The notes under the pieces were generated by a model. It saw nothing but the letters and a program-made list of their open reading frames with translations. It was not told the origin of the DNA and searched no databases. A program made the translations under genes and the position numbers. Below are positions 22,042 through 31,492 of a stretch of 64,000 bases of DNA, one piece after another. This stretch comes from Dioszegia crocea (Eukaryota > Basidiomycota > Tremellomycetes > Tremellales > Bulleribasidiaceae). Location: positions 694,500 to 758,499 of the forward strand of contig BCKK01000003.1 of the NCBI GenBank assembly GCA_001600615.1. Direction: 5' to 3'. Within the stretch, counting starts at the first letter, position 1; every line of letters begins with the position of its first letter.

Positions 22042-23062
22042 TCATACATTTCCAGCATCGGCGTCTAGAGTAACTAGATTCAAGTTATCTATACCCATCA
22101 GCTAGAATTCCAGTGATGTATCAAAAGGACACTTACATGCTACATAATCATAAAGCCAAGTCTCGTCTGGGTTGTGACCGATATACCGCCTGGTCAGCCT
22201 AGACCGAAGCTGAACATACTGTAGGACTATCGTCAGCCGTGTCTAAGCCCAGGCTCACCATTTGATACAAGAGCACCATCGGCCAATCTCAGATCGTACC
22301 GCTGAGGTCAGCCAGGAATAGGATAGACCCACTTGTACATCCCTGACATCAGCTTTCTCAGGCAAGGACTCACTCAGTGAAGGTCGAAGCGACAAAGTAA
22401 GGCAGACTGTCGCTGACCCTTCCAACGTCCGGAAACCACCAGGCTGGGATCAGCGCTCTTCCGACCCTGACATACTCCCACGAAAGTAAAAACACTCGCT
22501 TCGGAGGGAAGAATGCAAGGGGTATTGCCTACATGAGCTTAAGCCTAACAGGGCTTACTCATAGTATACACCCCAGACTTCCTCGACGTCGCCATTCTGA
22601 TTGACCTGCATTTGTCTCATCAGGTGTAAAGAGTGATTGGAAGATGTCCCACTACTTCCAGACCCGGGCGTCTATAATCAGCCAGTGGCGACACAAAGAA
22701 ACTCACGGCTATGTCGTCAAGGTGTTGAAGAAAGGTAGCGAGGCCGCTTCTGTTGTCAACCCACGCTCACGATACCTTCTCACCCATCTGAACACTCCAT
22801 CCAGGCTGTGCGTAGGGATCACGAGTCGGCATCATCATCACTGATCGGTCGTGTTATACGTAGATGCATGGGGACCTTTGGACGAATGTATACTTCGACT
22901 TCTTCATCAAGCCACCAAAAGCAAAGGTCCAAGTGTTGCTCCGCAGTATTGCGCCGCCTGATGATGATGGCTACCAATTCTCTGGGCGCCATTTGTAGTT
23001 GAGAGGGGATCGAGCGTTCTTGTCCGCATCTGATATACGCCCGTAGTGCCAAACTCGAGCAT
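22042..23062 (-). CDS. Unidentified multi-exon gene
   Basis: I do not recognise this protein. On the minus strand at least eight well-formed introns with the local splice signature (GTGAGT/GTAAGT donors, GCTGAC or GCTGAT before the acceptor) join open segments in consistent phase. Segments read in order include PWMECSDGG, LATFLQHLDDIA, EEVWGVYYEQYP, FYFRGTWWFPDVGRV, LPYFVASTFTEDVQRYDLRLADG, RYIGHNPDETWLYDYVAYN and the end LVTLDADAGNV at the TGA at 22042-22044. The Trp/Tyr/Phe-rich core looks folded. The 5' end is uncertain: the candidate ATG at 23062 is followed by region 22930-23060 where I could not choose one frame with confidence. The gene may be intact with an exon I mis-join, or may carry a 5' lesion. 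It is divergent from the carrier gene at 23160. Confidence 0.5.
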
Positions 23063-23159
23063 TACAGGCACCTTGTACGAGCGATATGTTGAAAGCTTAT
23101 CGCTGGTTGCATTTTCGGTTATTGACGCTACCGGAGGCTTTCTACATCAACACCATACA

Positions 23160-24089
23160 ATGACTTCGACGCTGCCGCCTTTGCTTCAAGCCACAACGGG
23201 GGCGTTCGGCTCCGCTGTGGGCAATGCGATCGTGTTCCCTCTGGATCTGGCTACGACGCGGATGCAGCACAATGCCAAGAAAGGTGGGGTCTGAGCGAGG
23301 GTGGAGCTGATGTCAGTGTCCCTCATCAAAACCCTGCTCCAGCTTGTCAACCGACAGGGATACGCTCGGCTCTACTCTGGGCTATCCGCCGACACCCTAT
23401 CTACCTTCCTTTCAACTTTCCTCTATTGGCTCATCTACGCTTCGCTCGAAAAGACGGTCCATCAGTGGCGTGCCCGCAAGCGGATCCGAGCGCCGGTTGA
23501 AGGCGGCGCCGCTGAAGCTTCTTCCCATGTCCTGATCGGCACGATCGCTGGGATCGCGTCCAAGCGCCTCTCCTTGCCAATCTCGGCGGTCTGCATCAGG
23601 CAGCAATTGGGAGAGGAGCCAGAGAGCATCGGGGAGACTCTACGGAAGATGCGGAAGGAGAAGGGACTGGGCGGGCTGTTCCACATTCCGCTCTCCGCAG
23701 CCAGCCTGGCTCTACTTCCCAGTCTCACCCTCGCTTTCCACAATGCTATACTCGACAGACTTCCTCTTAAACTTCGCAACCACCCGTCTGGCGCTGTAAC
23801 GTTTACGGTCGCTGCGGTGTCCAACGCATTGGCCACTCTCCCCCTTTACCCTCTCATGCTGGCCAAATCTCAAAGCCTGTCAGGTCACGATCGCGACCGG
23901 TCATTCCTCGGCCCTTTCAAGCGTATCATACACACCGAAGGCGTGTCGGGACTATACAAGGGACTCGAGGGACAGCTACTCAAGGGCCTGGTGCAGCAAG
24001 GCGTCATGATGGTTGTCAAACAAAGGTATGTTCATATTTGACCGAGCTGATTTAGACTCGAACAAGTTGCCGTCGGGCTCTATCGATAA
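23160..24089 (+). CDS. Mitochondrial-carrier (SLC25) family protein, peroxisomal nucleotide/cofactor carrier type
   Basis: Six-helix solute carrier. The first repeat has the signature PLDLATTRMQ (about 23240), modified from the usual PxDxxKxRxQ. Later repeats keep SGLSADTLSTFLSTFLYWLIY, SLPISAVCIRQQLG, LYPLMLAKSQSL and EGVSGLYKGLEGQLLKG. The combination of a divergent first motif with the YPLMLAK motif in repeat three resembles peroxisomal ANT1/PMP47/PMP34 carriers that import ATP or CoA-type cofactors; substrate is inference. The first intron (23284-23316, 33 nt) and a last intron near 24029-24057 keep frame; the protein ends GLYR at the TAA at 24087-24089. The stop codon of the convergent QCR2 gene begins only 2 bp further on. 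Confidence 0.85.
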
Positions 24090-24091
24090 TT

Positions 24092-25527
24092 CTACAAGCC
24101 CAATTCGTCCCTGTACATCAGCTGGAGTTTATTTATGCAATGAAATACGCACGCATATGGCAATTTTGCCAAATCTCCCACGGCAATGACTGTTGGCTTG
24201 CCCTTGAACAGACCCGACGCAGCCTAGGAGTCAGCTTGTACAAGATTTGACGCACCTTTTCCAACGATGAACCCGAGACCTTTGCCAAAGAACCGAAAGA
24301 AGAGTCTGGTGTGGGGATCTCGCCCGAGAAGATTGCTGCTCCAGCCGCGGCAATCAATGAGTCGTGCCTCTCCAGTAGGGTCGCCTCGTAGAACTTGGCC
24401 TTTGCTACCGCCCGCTTGATCTCCTCCTCCGATCCCTTGACACCCTTCATTAAACCCGCAACCTCCTTAGCGACCGACGCGACACCCTCGCTGGTGGGTG
24501 CGGTAACGACGACACCGAACAGAGACGCGTCCGAGTAGGGGAGTAGGAAAGCCTTTGCGCTGGCTCCGTTGACCTTGGCGGCAGCCTGAGAAAGGGGTGA
24601 TGATCCGTGCGACCACTTGACGGCAGTCTCACCGCCGAGAAGATGGGGGAGCACTTTGAGGTCCGCAGAAGCAGCGCCCGTCGATCCGTATGCGATAATC
24701 ATTGTTGGCTGAGCACCTGGTGCGTGCGAGTCGAGGGGGATTCGAGATTCACCTCCATAGTACTGCGAAGATCCCGAAGACAGGGCCGAACCGCCTGAAC
24801 CTGAACCGAACGCCGACTGAACCGCCTTGGTGAGGTTCTCAGTAGAGATACCGGCACCCAAAACCGCAATGTTGGATTTGGCAAAGGCTTGCTGGGCAAA
24901 GCTCTTTACTTCAGCGGCCGAGACGGGCGAATGGGGGGAAGCGAAAAGGGAGTTTCCGAGCCCACGGCGGAAAGCAATGCTGTGGGCGGCATCCATGGCG
25001 AGGGTGCTAGATGAGGCCAAAGCGGAGAGGGACTCGCTTTGGATAGTGGGGAGGACGAGTTCAGAGTATTCGTGGGGGTAAAAGTGGGTAGAAGATAGGA
25101 CCGAAGCGAGCAAATTTAAAAAGTGGTTCCTGGGGTTAGTCTGGAATTGCTTGTACTCACTCATCGCCTCGCAGGAATTCAGCAGTGAGGAAGAGGTGCT
25201 CCCGGCTCAAAGCCGCGGAAAGCACACCACCGTATAATTCCGTTTCACGAGCTGTTTTTAAAGCTGATCCTGATCCGGTGGACTATTGTCAGTGAATCCT
25301 TGGCTAAAGCCCACCTTGAAGGCAAAGTTCTTGAGAACGTGCGAAATTCCAGGCTGTGTCTCATAACGAGCACCGGCTTTGACGACGACGGTGATGCTCG
25401 TTGTAGCTGCGGGAAGTACGCCTGAATCGATTCCGGCTACTTTTACGCCTGAAGCTTCCGATACGGTAGCGTAAGACCTCTTCGCTGTGAGAGCAGCCTG
25501 CCTGCTGATGCGCGGTAGGAACGACAT
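24092..25527 (-). CDS. QCR2: Cytochrome b-c1 complex subunit 2 (core protein 2)
   Basis: Core subunit of respiratory complex III in the mitochondrial inner membrane, an M16 metalloprotease-fold protein that is catalytically inactive. The start MSFLPRISRQAALTAKRSYA (ATG at 25527) is an Arg/Ser-rich presequence with a likely cleavage after RSYA. Family landmarks include SGVKVAGIDSG, TSITVVVKAGARYE, GISHVLKNFAFK, TELYGGVLSAALSREH, LARR-equivalent HSIAFRRGLGNSLFASPH, and a Ser/Gly-rich linker (SGSGGSALSSGSSQYYGG) between the two M16 halves. No HXXEH zinc motif is present, as expected. The C-terminus KLPYADELGL is completed by a small last exon (stop 24092-24094). About four introns were removed. 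Confidence 0.93.
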
Positions 25528-25747
25528 GGCTTTAGGGTGTATGGTGTATGGTGGATGCTTTTCCTACTGACGCCGGGTGAGCCAATCAACCCATAGACAT
25601 ATCTCCGGCTTGCTCCGATTGTGGCACAACGGAAATCTTACGTCAGCTGAGAGTTTCCGCCGGAACCGGCCATCTCCAGGCACTGTCACCTGTTCGCCAC
25701 CCACTTCAACAGCCATCTCACCCCATCTCCCTTGAGCAAAGCATAAC

Positions 25748-26550
25748 ATGCCAGGCCAAGCATCAGCCAGCGGATCCCGTACCTACCTCAACACTCCCTC
25801 TCGTGTTCAGATCCAACCAGGCACTCCCGTGGGCGAAGACGGCGGCGTATTCTGTTCGGTGAGCACTTCAGTTAGACAATCCTGACGATAGGGTCATAAA
25901 CGGCGAGCCGTTAAACGCACTGCGGGCCCACATACCAAGAATGCAGGCAGGTGAGCTAGGCGTTATACGTAGCTGATTTAGACACTTCTATGCCTGTCCT
26001 CTGAAGCAAGACGACGAAATCAGGTGCAAGTTCTTCAAATGGGAAGATGAGATCAACGTCACTCCGAATGCACCTGCGACTCCCCGGTCAATCACCAAGC
26101 TTGTCGCCAATCCCAAACCAGCACCTATCGATGAGGATATCGACTGGAGTCAGGTGGACACCGACGCCTTGGAGCGAGATGCCATAGCCAGCACTCCCAG
26201 CTCGTCTCAATCCCACAGTCAAACTCCAGCTACCCACACTACCCCCTTCAACAACCGTTTACAGGCGCTGGCGGATGATAGCCGGAAACGGAAGAGAGAG
26301 GATGATACGCCGAGGGCAGAGGTGTGTTCGATTCCAGCCAGAGCTGATGTAGAATCCGTTCCTTTCGAGCCAGTCATTACACCCCTCCCTCAGCGATATT
26401 TCGGATCATCTACATCGTCAGGATCGGCTATTGGCTGCGTCGGAGAAGGCTAAGGAGGGGTTCCGCAAGACCATAAAGCAGAGGGATGAGAAGATCAAAG
26501 ACCAGGAGGAGATGATCAGGACGCTCAGGCAGAGATTGGGAGAGGCGTGA
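25748..26550 (+). CDS. GRF zinc-finger protein with C-terminal coiled coil
   Basis: The N-terminus holds a GRF-type zinc finger split over three exons: FCS, then GHKRRAVKRTAGPHTKNAGR, then HFYACPLKQDDEIRCKFFKWEDE (about 25850-26055). The spacing of Cys, His, Cys and Cys and the final CKFFKWEDE match the family, which binds single-stranded DNA in APE2, TOP3A and NEIL3. The rest is a Ser/Thr/Pro linker (IDWSQVDTDALERD ... SRKRKRED, an NLS-like patch) and, after a further intron (about 26320-26352), a coiled coil ending IRTLRQRLGEA at the TGA at 26548-26550. No nuclease or helicase domain accompanies the finger, so it is likely a DNA-binding accessory protein. Start ATG 25748. Confidence 0.82.
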
Positions 26551-26699
26551 CACTAGGTCGGCAAGAGGTATATTCTTACTCCAATGCCATAGTTAGTCAT
26601 TTATGCACATTATAATCAGAGAACAGTGCCCCGCGCAGTGAGTGCAGCCGATATGGTAACGGCGCATCCCAGACAATCAGATACTACAAGATGCATAAT

Positions 26700-27944
26700 C
26701 TATACTCGTACATCCTCCGTAAATGGAACACCCTGCTGCTGCTCCAACTTTGCTCTCCGCTTCCTCAGCACATTCTCAATGAAGAACTCTCCCGCCTTGT
26801 AGCTGGACCTCACGAGAGGTCCACTAGCAACGTACAGGAAGCACATCCCCTCTGCCACCTCCTTCCACTTGGCAAACTCCTCAGGCAAGACATATCGATC
26901 CACCTTCATGTGTTTCTTCGTCGGTCGCATGTATTGGCCGAAAGTCACCACATCGACATCTGAAGCACGTAGACCTAAAATCAGCCACGCCAATGCCACA
27001 CTCACGTCTTAGCGTCTCCATGATCTCATCCGCCTCTTCCCCTACTCCCAGCATGATACTTGTCTTTGTCAAGATCTCCTTATCCGCCGCCTTGGCCGCC
27101 TTCTTGGCCTCTTCCAGAACCTTCAAACTCTGCTCGAATCCCGCCCGTCTGTCCCGCACGAACGGTGTACACCGCTCGACCGTCTCGACATTGTGTGCAA
27201 ACACGTCCAAACCCGAAGTCGCCACCATATGTACCGCCTCGACACCCTTGCCCGCAAAGTCCGGCGTTAAAGCTTCGACCAAGATTGACGGTGCCTTCTG
27301 CTTAATTTTACTAATTGTTTGCGCAATGTGATATGCGCCACCATCCACGAGGTCTGAATCAGCTCCGTCTTTTGATAAGACTCACCATCACGATCCACAC
27401 TAGTCAGGACGATATATCCCAGGCCCCATCGGCTGATCGCCTCGGCTGTATTCTCCGGTTCATGCACATCCAATGGTGGTGGCAATTTTGACGTCTTTAC
27501 AGAGCAAAATCGGCACCCTCGCGTACATTGATCTCCCATGAGCATGATTGTCGCTGTCGCTTGGCCTTTATCACCACCCCAGCATTCGCCAATGTTGGGG
27601 CATTTCGCCTCCTCGCACACGGTATGTAAGCCGAGACCGCGCAGATCCTTCTTAATTTCAGTATAGGATTTGCCGCTGGGGATGGGATGTTTGAGGAATG
27701 ATGGTAGGCGGGGTCTAATTAGCTTGCGTCAGATAGAGAGCTCACTGTGTGGTGTTGCCGAGGACGACACGCTCTGGAAGGGTATCCCCAGATGCAAAGT
27801 CTCCAAAGCTCAGTCCGTCTTGGGGTACTCGCCTCCGGGAGCTTGGAGGGTTGGCAGCTGTGGCGAACGATCGGCTGATTGTCGCGATCTGCTGTTAGCT
27901 GAGAATGATGCGCGACGTACGGTCTGTGAGCGTCTGGACAGCAT
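26700..27944 (-). CDS. LIP5: Lipoyl synthase, mitochondrial
   Basis: Radical-SAM enzyme that inserts two sulfurs into octanoyl groups on lipoate-dependent proteins (pyruvate and 2-oxoglutarate dehydrogenases, glycine cleavage H protein). The start MLSRRSQT plus the second exon ([16 protein letters not shown]) forms a mitochondrial presequence. The auxiliary cluster motif [12 protein letters not shown] (about 27618-27583) and the radical-SAM motif CTRGCRFC (about 27528-27505) are intact. Further landmarks are VLTSVDRDD across an intron, [34 protein letters not shown] and the C-terminal [11 protein letters not shown] with the Ser that ligates the auxiliary cluster. It ends FTEDVRV at the stop at 26700-26702. 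Five or so introns were removed. Confidence 0.95.
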
Positions 27945-28160
27945 CTTCAATTATGTGAATACCAAATGAGAGTGAGATGACAAGCCAAAAGGTTCGCTTT
28001 GCAGAGTCAGGCGGCGGATCGCGGAGCTCCATCCAAATATTTCAGGCACGGTTAAGTTACAGATCGAGGCTTTTTCCAAGCCAACTCCGTTTTCCAATCA
28101 CAACGCTCTCTATACAACCACCATCCAACAATTGACTGCAGTACCCGTGCCAACATCGCC

Positions 28161-28385
28161 ATGGCTCCTCTTTCGATGAAGTACTTCGGAAGGGGTCAGC
28201 GGTCCCTTCTATCGACCCTCTTCACAGCGACGTTCCTCGGCGCGCTAGCCGTCGTTGCCTTCCCATGTCCGGCTCGATCAGGCGACCGATCCAAAGCGGA
28301 GGCGAGATTAGAAAGTCCAGGCAGGGAAAATGTTGTGGTTGTGATGAATGAGCGTGGACGGCGGAGATTCTTGGAGGAGAGATGA
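28161..28385 (+). CDS. Small 74-residue protein with one predicted membrane segment
   Basis: Single-exon frame starting at an ATG in a strong context (GCCATGG). The N-terminus is basic (MKYFGRGQR) followed by one hydrophobic helix (LLSTLFTATFLGALAVVAF), then a charged Arg/Glu-rich tail (KAEARLESPGREN ... RRRFLEER). The shape fits a small mitochondrial inner-membrane or ER protein, but I recognise no family. It shares a 216-bp divergent promoter with lipoyl synthase. A perfect-looking 35-nt intron (28386-28420) begins directly after the TGA, which supports transcription and splicing here. Confidence 0.65.
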   Translation: MAPLSMKYFGRGQRSLLSTLFTATFLGALAVVAFPCPARSGDRSKAEARLESPGRENVVVVMNERGRRRFLEER

Positions 28386-28722
28386 GTGAGTAAGGGTGTA
28401 TGGAATGTGCTGATGGACAGCATCGGCATCGGAAAAATTACACCTCGGTCTGGGCACATACAAACGGGGCCATCAAACCTGCCTCATGCTTCACTCCTGC
28501 ATCGGCATAACCCAGTCAGAGCGATATGGCAATAGCCATCCCTCAGGAGGGAAGATGATCGAAAGAGACATGTGAGTTCTGCCCTGTAGACGTTTATCAA
28601 CCTTGCTAATTTCCCAGCTATCCACAACATCCCGCGACTTCCATCCTCCACTCATATTGTAACGTCCCAAATCATAGACCAACTGTATCACGCATGGATC
28701 CTTGCATAGTACATCAACAATA
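28386..28722. other. Shared 3' region of two convergent genes, with a 3' UTR intron
   Basis: 337 bp between the 74-residue gene and thymidylate kinase. At 28386-28420 there is a GTGAGTAAG donor and a GTGCTGATGGACAG 3' end, placing a 35-nt intron immediately after the stop codon. No other gene is visible. Confidence 0.5.
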
Positions 28723-29436
28723 TCATTGCACCCACAGCTTCCCCAACGCGCCATCCCCCTTGACCCCCTCAACCACCTCCCATATCTTCTTCTCCACCTC
28801 GTCTATACTCCCCGCAGCATCCACTTCGACCCATCGCCCAGGATGTCTCTCCTCCATCGCCTGCGCTACCAGCTTGAATTGCGCCCTTGTCCGTTGTTGC
28901 ATATCCAGCGTTTCGTATTTCTCCTCCCCGTATTGTCCCCGTTTCGCAGCGTCCTCAGGTGATAGAGAGAGATTTATGACCAGATCTGGCAGTGGTAGCC
29001 CTTGATCTGGATTCAGACAATAATCAAAGGGCATTCCCTGTCATCAGCCTTGTTCCACCTCTAACTCACCTTGGCAGCAGAGAAGGCAATTCCAGAAAAC
29101 GCGTATCGGTCCGCAATGACAGTGACGCCTTTGCTTATGTCCTCTTCTATGCGCTTTCTGCCTCAGCAATGCCCAGGCGTAGACTTACGAGCACTCCCAC
29201 CTGTTCGCGCTGAATAAGAGGTGAATAGCGTGATCATCCATATCCGCCTTGGACTGGAGGTACGCGTCAATCATCATTCCTATAGCCGTTGTCCGGTCTG
29301 ATTAGCCGCATCTAAGCCTTGACCCACCTGGAAATTTCTGTAGTCTCGCGCCATCTAGCCTGTCCACCAGCCTTGCAACCTGAGTGGTCTTTCCTGACCT
29401 GTCCAGCCCTTCAAATACTATGAATTTTCCGCGCAT
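28723..29436 (-). CDS. CDC8: Thymidylate kinase (dTMP kinase)
   Basis: Phosphorylates dTMP to dTDP, the step leading to dTTP for DNA synthesis. The ATG at 29436 leads to MRGKFIVFEGLDRSGKTTQ, with the P-loop GLDRSGKTT of the eukaryotic type. Downstream are RLQKFPDRTTAIG, HLLFSANRWE, the conserved ADRYAFSGIAFSAAKG (the DRY-type nucleotide-binding motif), PDLVINLSLSPEDAAKRGQYGEEKYE (lid region) and a C-terminal helix ending GALGKLWVQ. Three introns of about 30-45 nt were removed. Length (about 205 residues) matches the family. Convergent with the small 74-residue gene. Confidence 0.94.
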
Positions 29437-29529
29437 GATGTAGAGTTGACTGGATTCTCGGGTGAATCCGACGCAAAGATTTGCAGTCGAACATCATCCA
29501 CTATTGTATCCTTCTCGACTATAGACACC

Positions 29530-31306
29530 ATGTCAAACCGACGCTCAACAGGCGCAGTCCGAGGTCCGGCCTCAGCGTTGACCTCTTTCCTAGCTGTAAG
29601 CCCAACCCTGACTTAGCTGATTCCAGGGCCTCGGCGTTCAGCCCAGTGCTCCACTCACCACTTGGGGCAACGCCTCCAGCATCAATGGGCAACTCGCACC
29701 CGATGGACCCGTCATTACAGAAGATGGAGAGCTCGATCCTGCTGGAGCTGTGACGGCTCGAAATGTCGAAGCTGGGCCCAGTACCGTCGCCGACTCAAAG
29801 CGGCCCCGATCCGCATCGATGGATTCGGATGACCTGGATGCTCCAGTATCGCACTCTCCGCTCAAGGGCGTAGGGGAGTTTATGATTTGTGCAGAGTGCT
29901 CGAACCAGTTCACAGTCGTCAGTCTCTGCCGTGTTCTAATGTGATGTCGGCTGAAACCCAGACTGCGTATACCAAACCTCGACCTAAAGGTGGACACCTC
30001 TGCGTGCCGTGCTGCTACGCCCTGGGAATCGATCCATTTGCCAAAGCCAAAGCGAAGAAGGTGGCCAAGAAGGCTCCAGTCAAGGAGACAAGGGTGGTGA
30101 AGCGATTTGACGACCGTCGAGGTGCCCCAGCCCTAGGCGATACCTGCATCACCATCATCGGCAAGTATATCGAGGATGTCGAGCAGCTGGGCGATATTGG
30201 CCATATCAACATGGACAAGGTCTGCAGGATCATCTGCCGAGGAAGGTTATTGTGAGTTCTCGGTCGGACGAAGCTAATTAGAACTCCGGAGACAGCACCT
30301 CTGTTCTATGCTGCCGATCGGACAGAACTGGTCCTGTATGACTGTACTCGTAAGTGTACTATCGATCGTGCTAATGTAGGCCTCGTCCACGAGTCATATC
30401 TAGCTATGGCGAATCTCTGCCCCAACGTCGAGACGCTACGCCTACACTATTGTGGGCAGATGACGACAGACGCACTCATAAATCTCTCCCGACTACCCCT
30501 ACGCACGCTCGAGCTATACGGCCCATTCCTCGTCAGGGAAGACGGCTGGAAGACGCTATTCGAAAAATGTGATCTCGAAACTCTCCTCATCACCCAATCT
30601 CCCCGCTTCGACCTTTCCATCCTGAATCACATGACCACACACTGCCCAAATATAAAACACCTACGCCTGGACGAGATTGGCAAATTTGACAATACGTTCA
30701 TGGCACCCATAGCACAACTCCCCCTTCTCTCTCTCGATATATCATCCCCTACTCTACATCTCTCAGATGAAGAGTTCGTCATTGCCCCAACGGTCAAATC
30801 GCTCACCCTCGTCGACCATCCCGAACTCACCGACGCGATCCTACCGACAATAGCCAAACTCCCCCTCCACACGCTCAAACTCTCCCTCATGCCCGAACTC
30901 ACCGACCCCGGTGTGGCGACACTCTTCAGCCAACTCCCAAATCTGGTCCACGTTGATTTTGAAAAAGGGCACGATCTGGCCGATGCTGCGCTGGTGGCTT
31001 TGGTCGATGGGTCCGCATCAACGCTGTTGACCCTCAGCATACTAGGCTGGCGGGAGGTATCCTCCACTGCCCTCGCCAACTTAACCCGATGCACCAGGCT
31101 CACCCAGCTCAACCTCGGATGGTGTCGTCAAGTTACCGACTTCCTGCTCAAGGATCTACTTGATGCATGTCCCGACTTGCAGACTATCTACGTATGGGGT
31201 GAGTCTACCTACTTTCCAGCTGACCCCAGGCTGCAACCAGCTCACAGACGCATGTCCTCGCCGTCGCGGTGTCAAGATCATCGGAGTAGAGAGCCACTCT
31301 ATATAG
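29530..31306 (+). CDS. RAD7: RAD7-like leucine-rich-repeat nucleotide excision repair protein
   Basis: In yeast RAD7 works with RAD16 in global-genome nucleotide excision repair. The protein starts MSNRRSTGAVRGPASALTSFL, the N-terminal element shared by fungal Rad7 proteins, then a nuclear acidic/basic linker (SKRPRSASMDSDD). A zinc-binding module follows: CAECSNQFTV, completed after an intron by GGHLCVPCC (about 29895-30010), the CxxC pair seen in the family. A Lys-rich segment and an F-box-like region (DVEQLGDIGHINMDKVCRIICR) precede at least ten leucine-rich repeats (LCPNVETLRLHYC, LPLRTLELYG, LTQLNLGWCRQVTD, CPDLQTIYVWG). The last short exon ends GVKIIGVESHSI at the TAG at 31304-31306. 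Neighbouring repair genes lie within 30 kb. Confidence 0.9.
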
Positions 31307-31492
31307 ATAGCCGGCCCTCCGCAAGTGCCACTTTGACCCGCGTTGGAAATTGCCGATGCATGCCGTAATTTGCCACCAGTTTCTAGCAACCTCCATCAGG
31401 CTCGCATCATCGCTCAACTTTTTCAGAGTAACCGGAAATTCACCTTCACTTTCCATCTACCCCCATCTCACCCATCCATCCATCCCCTAATC

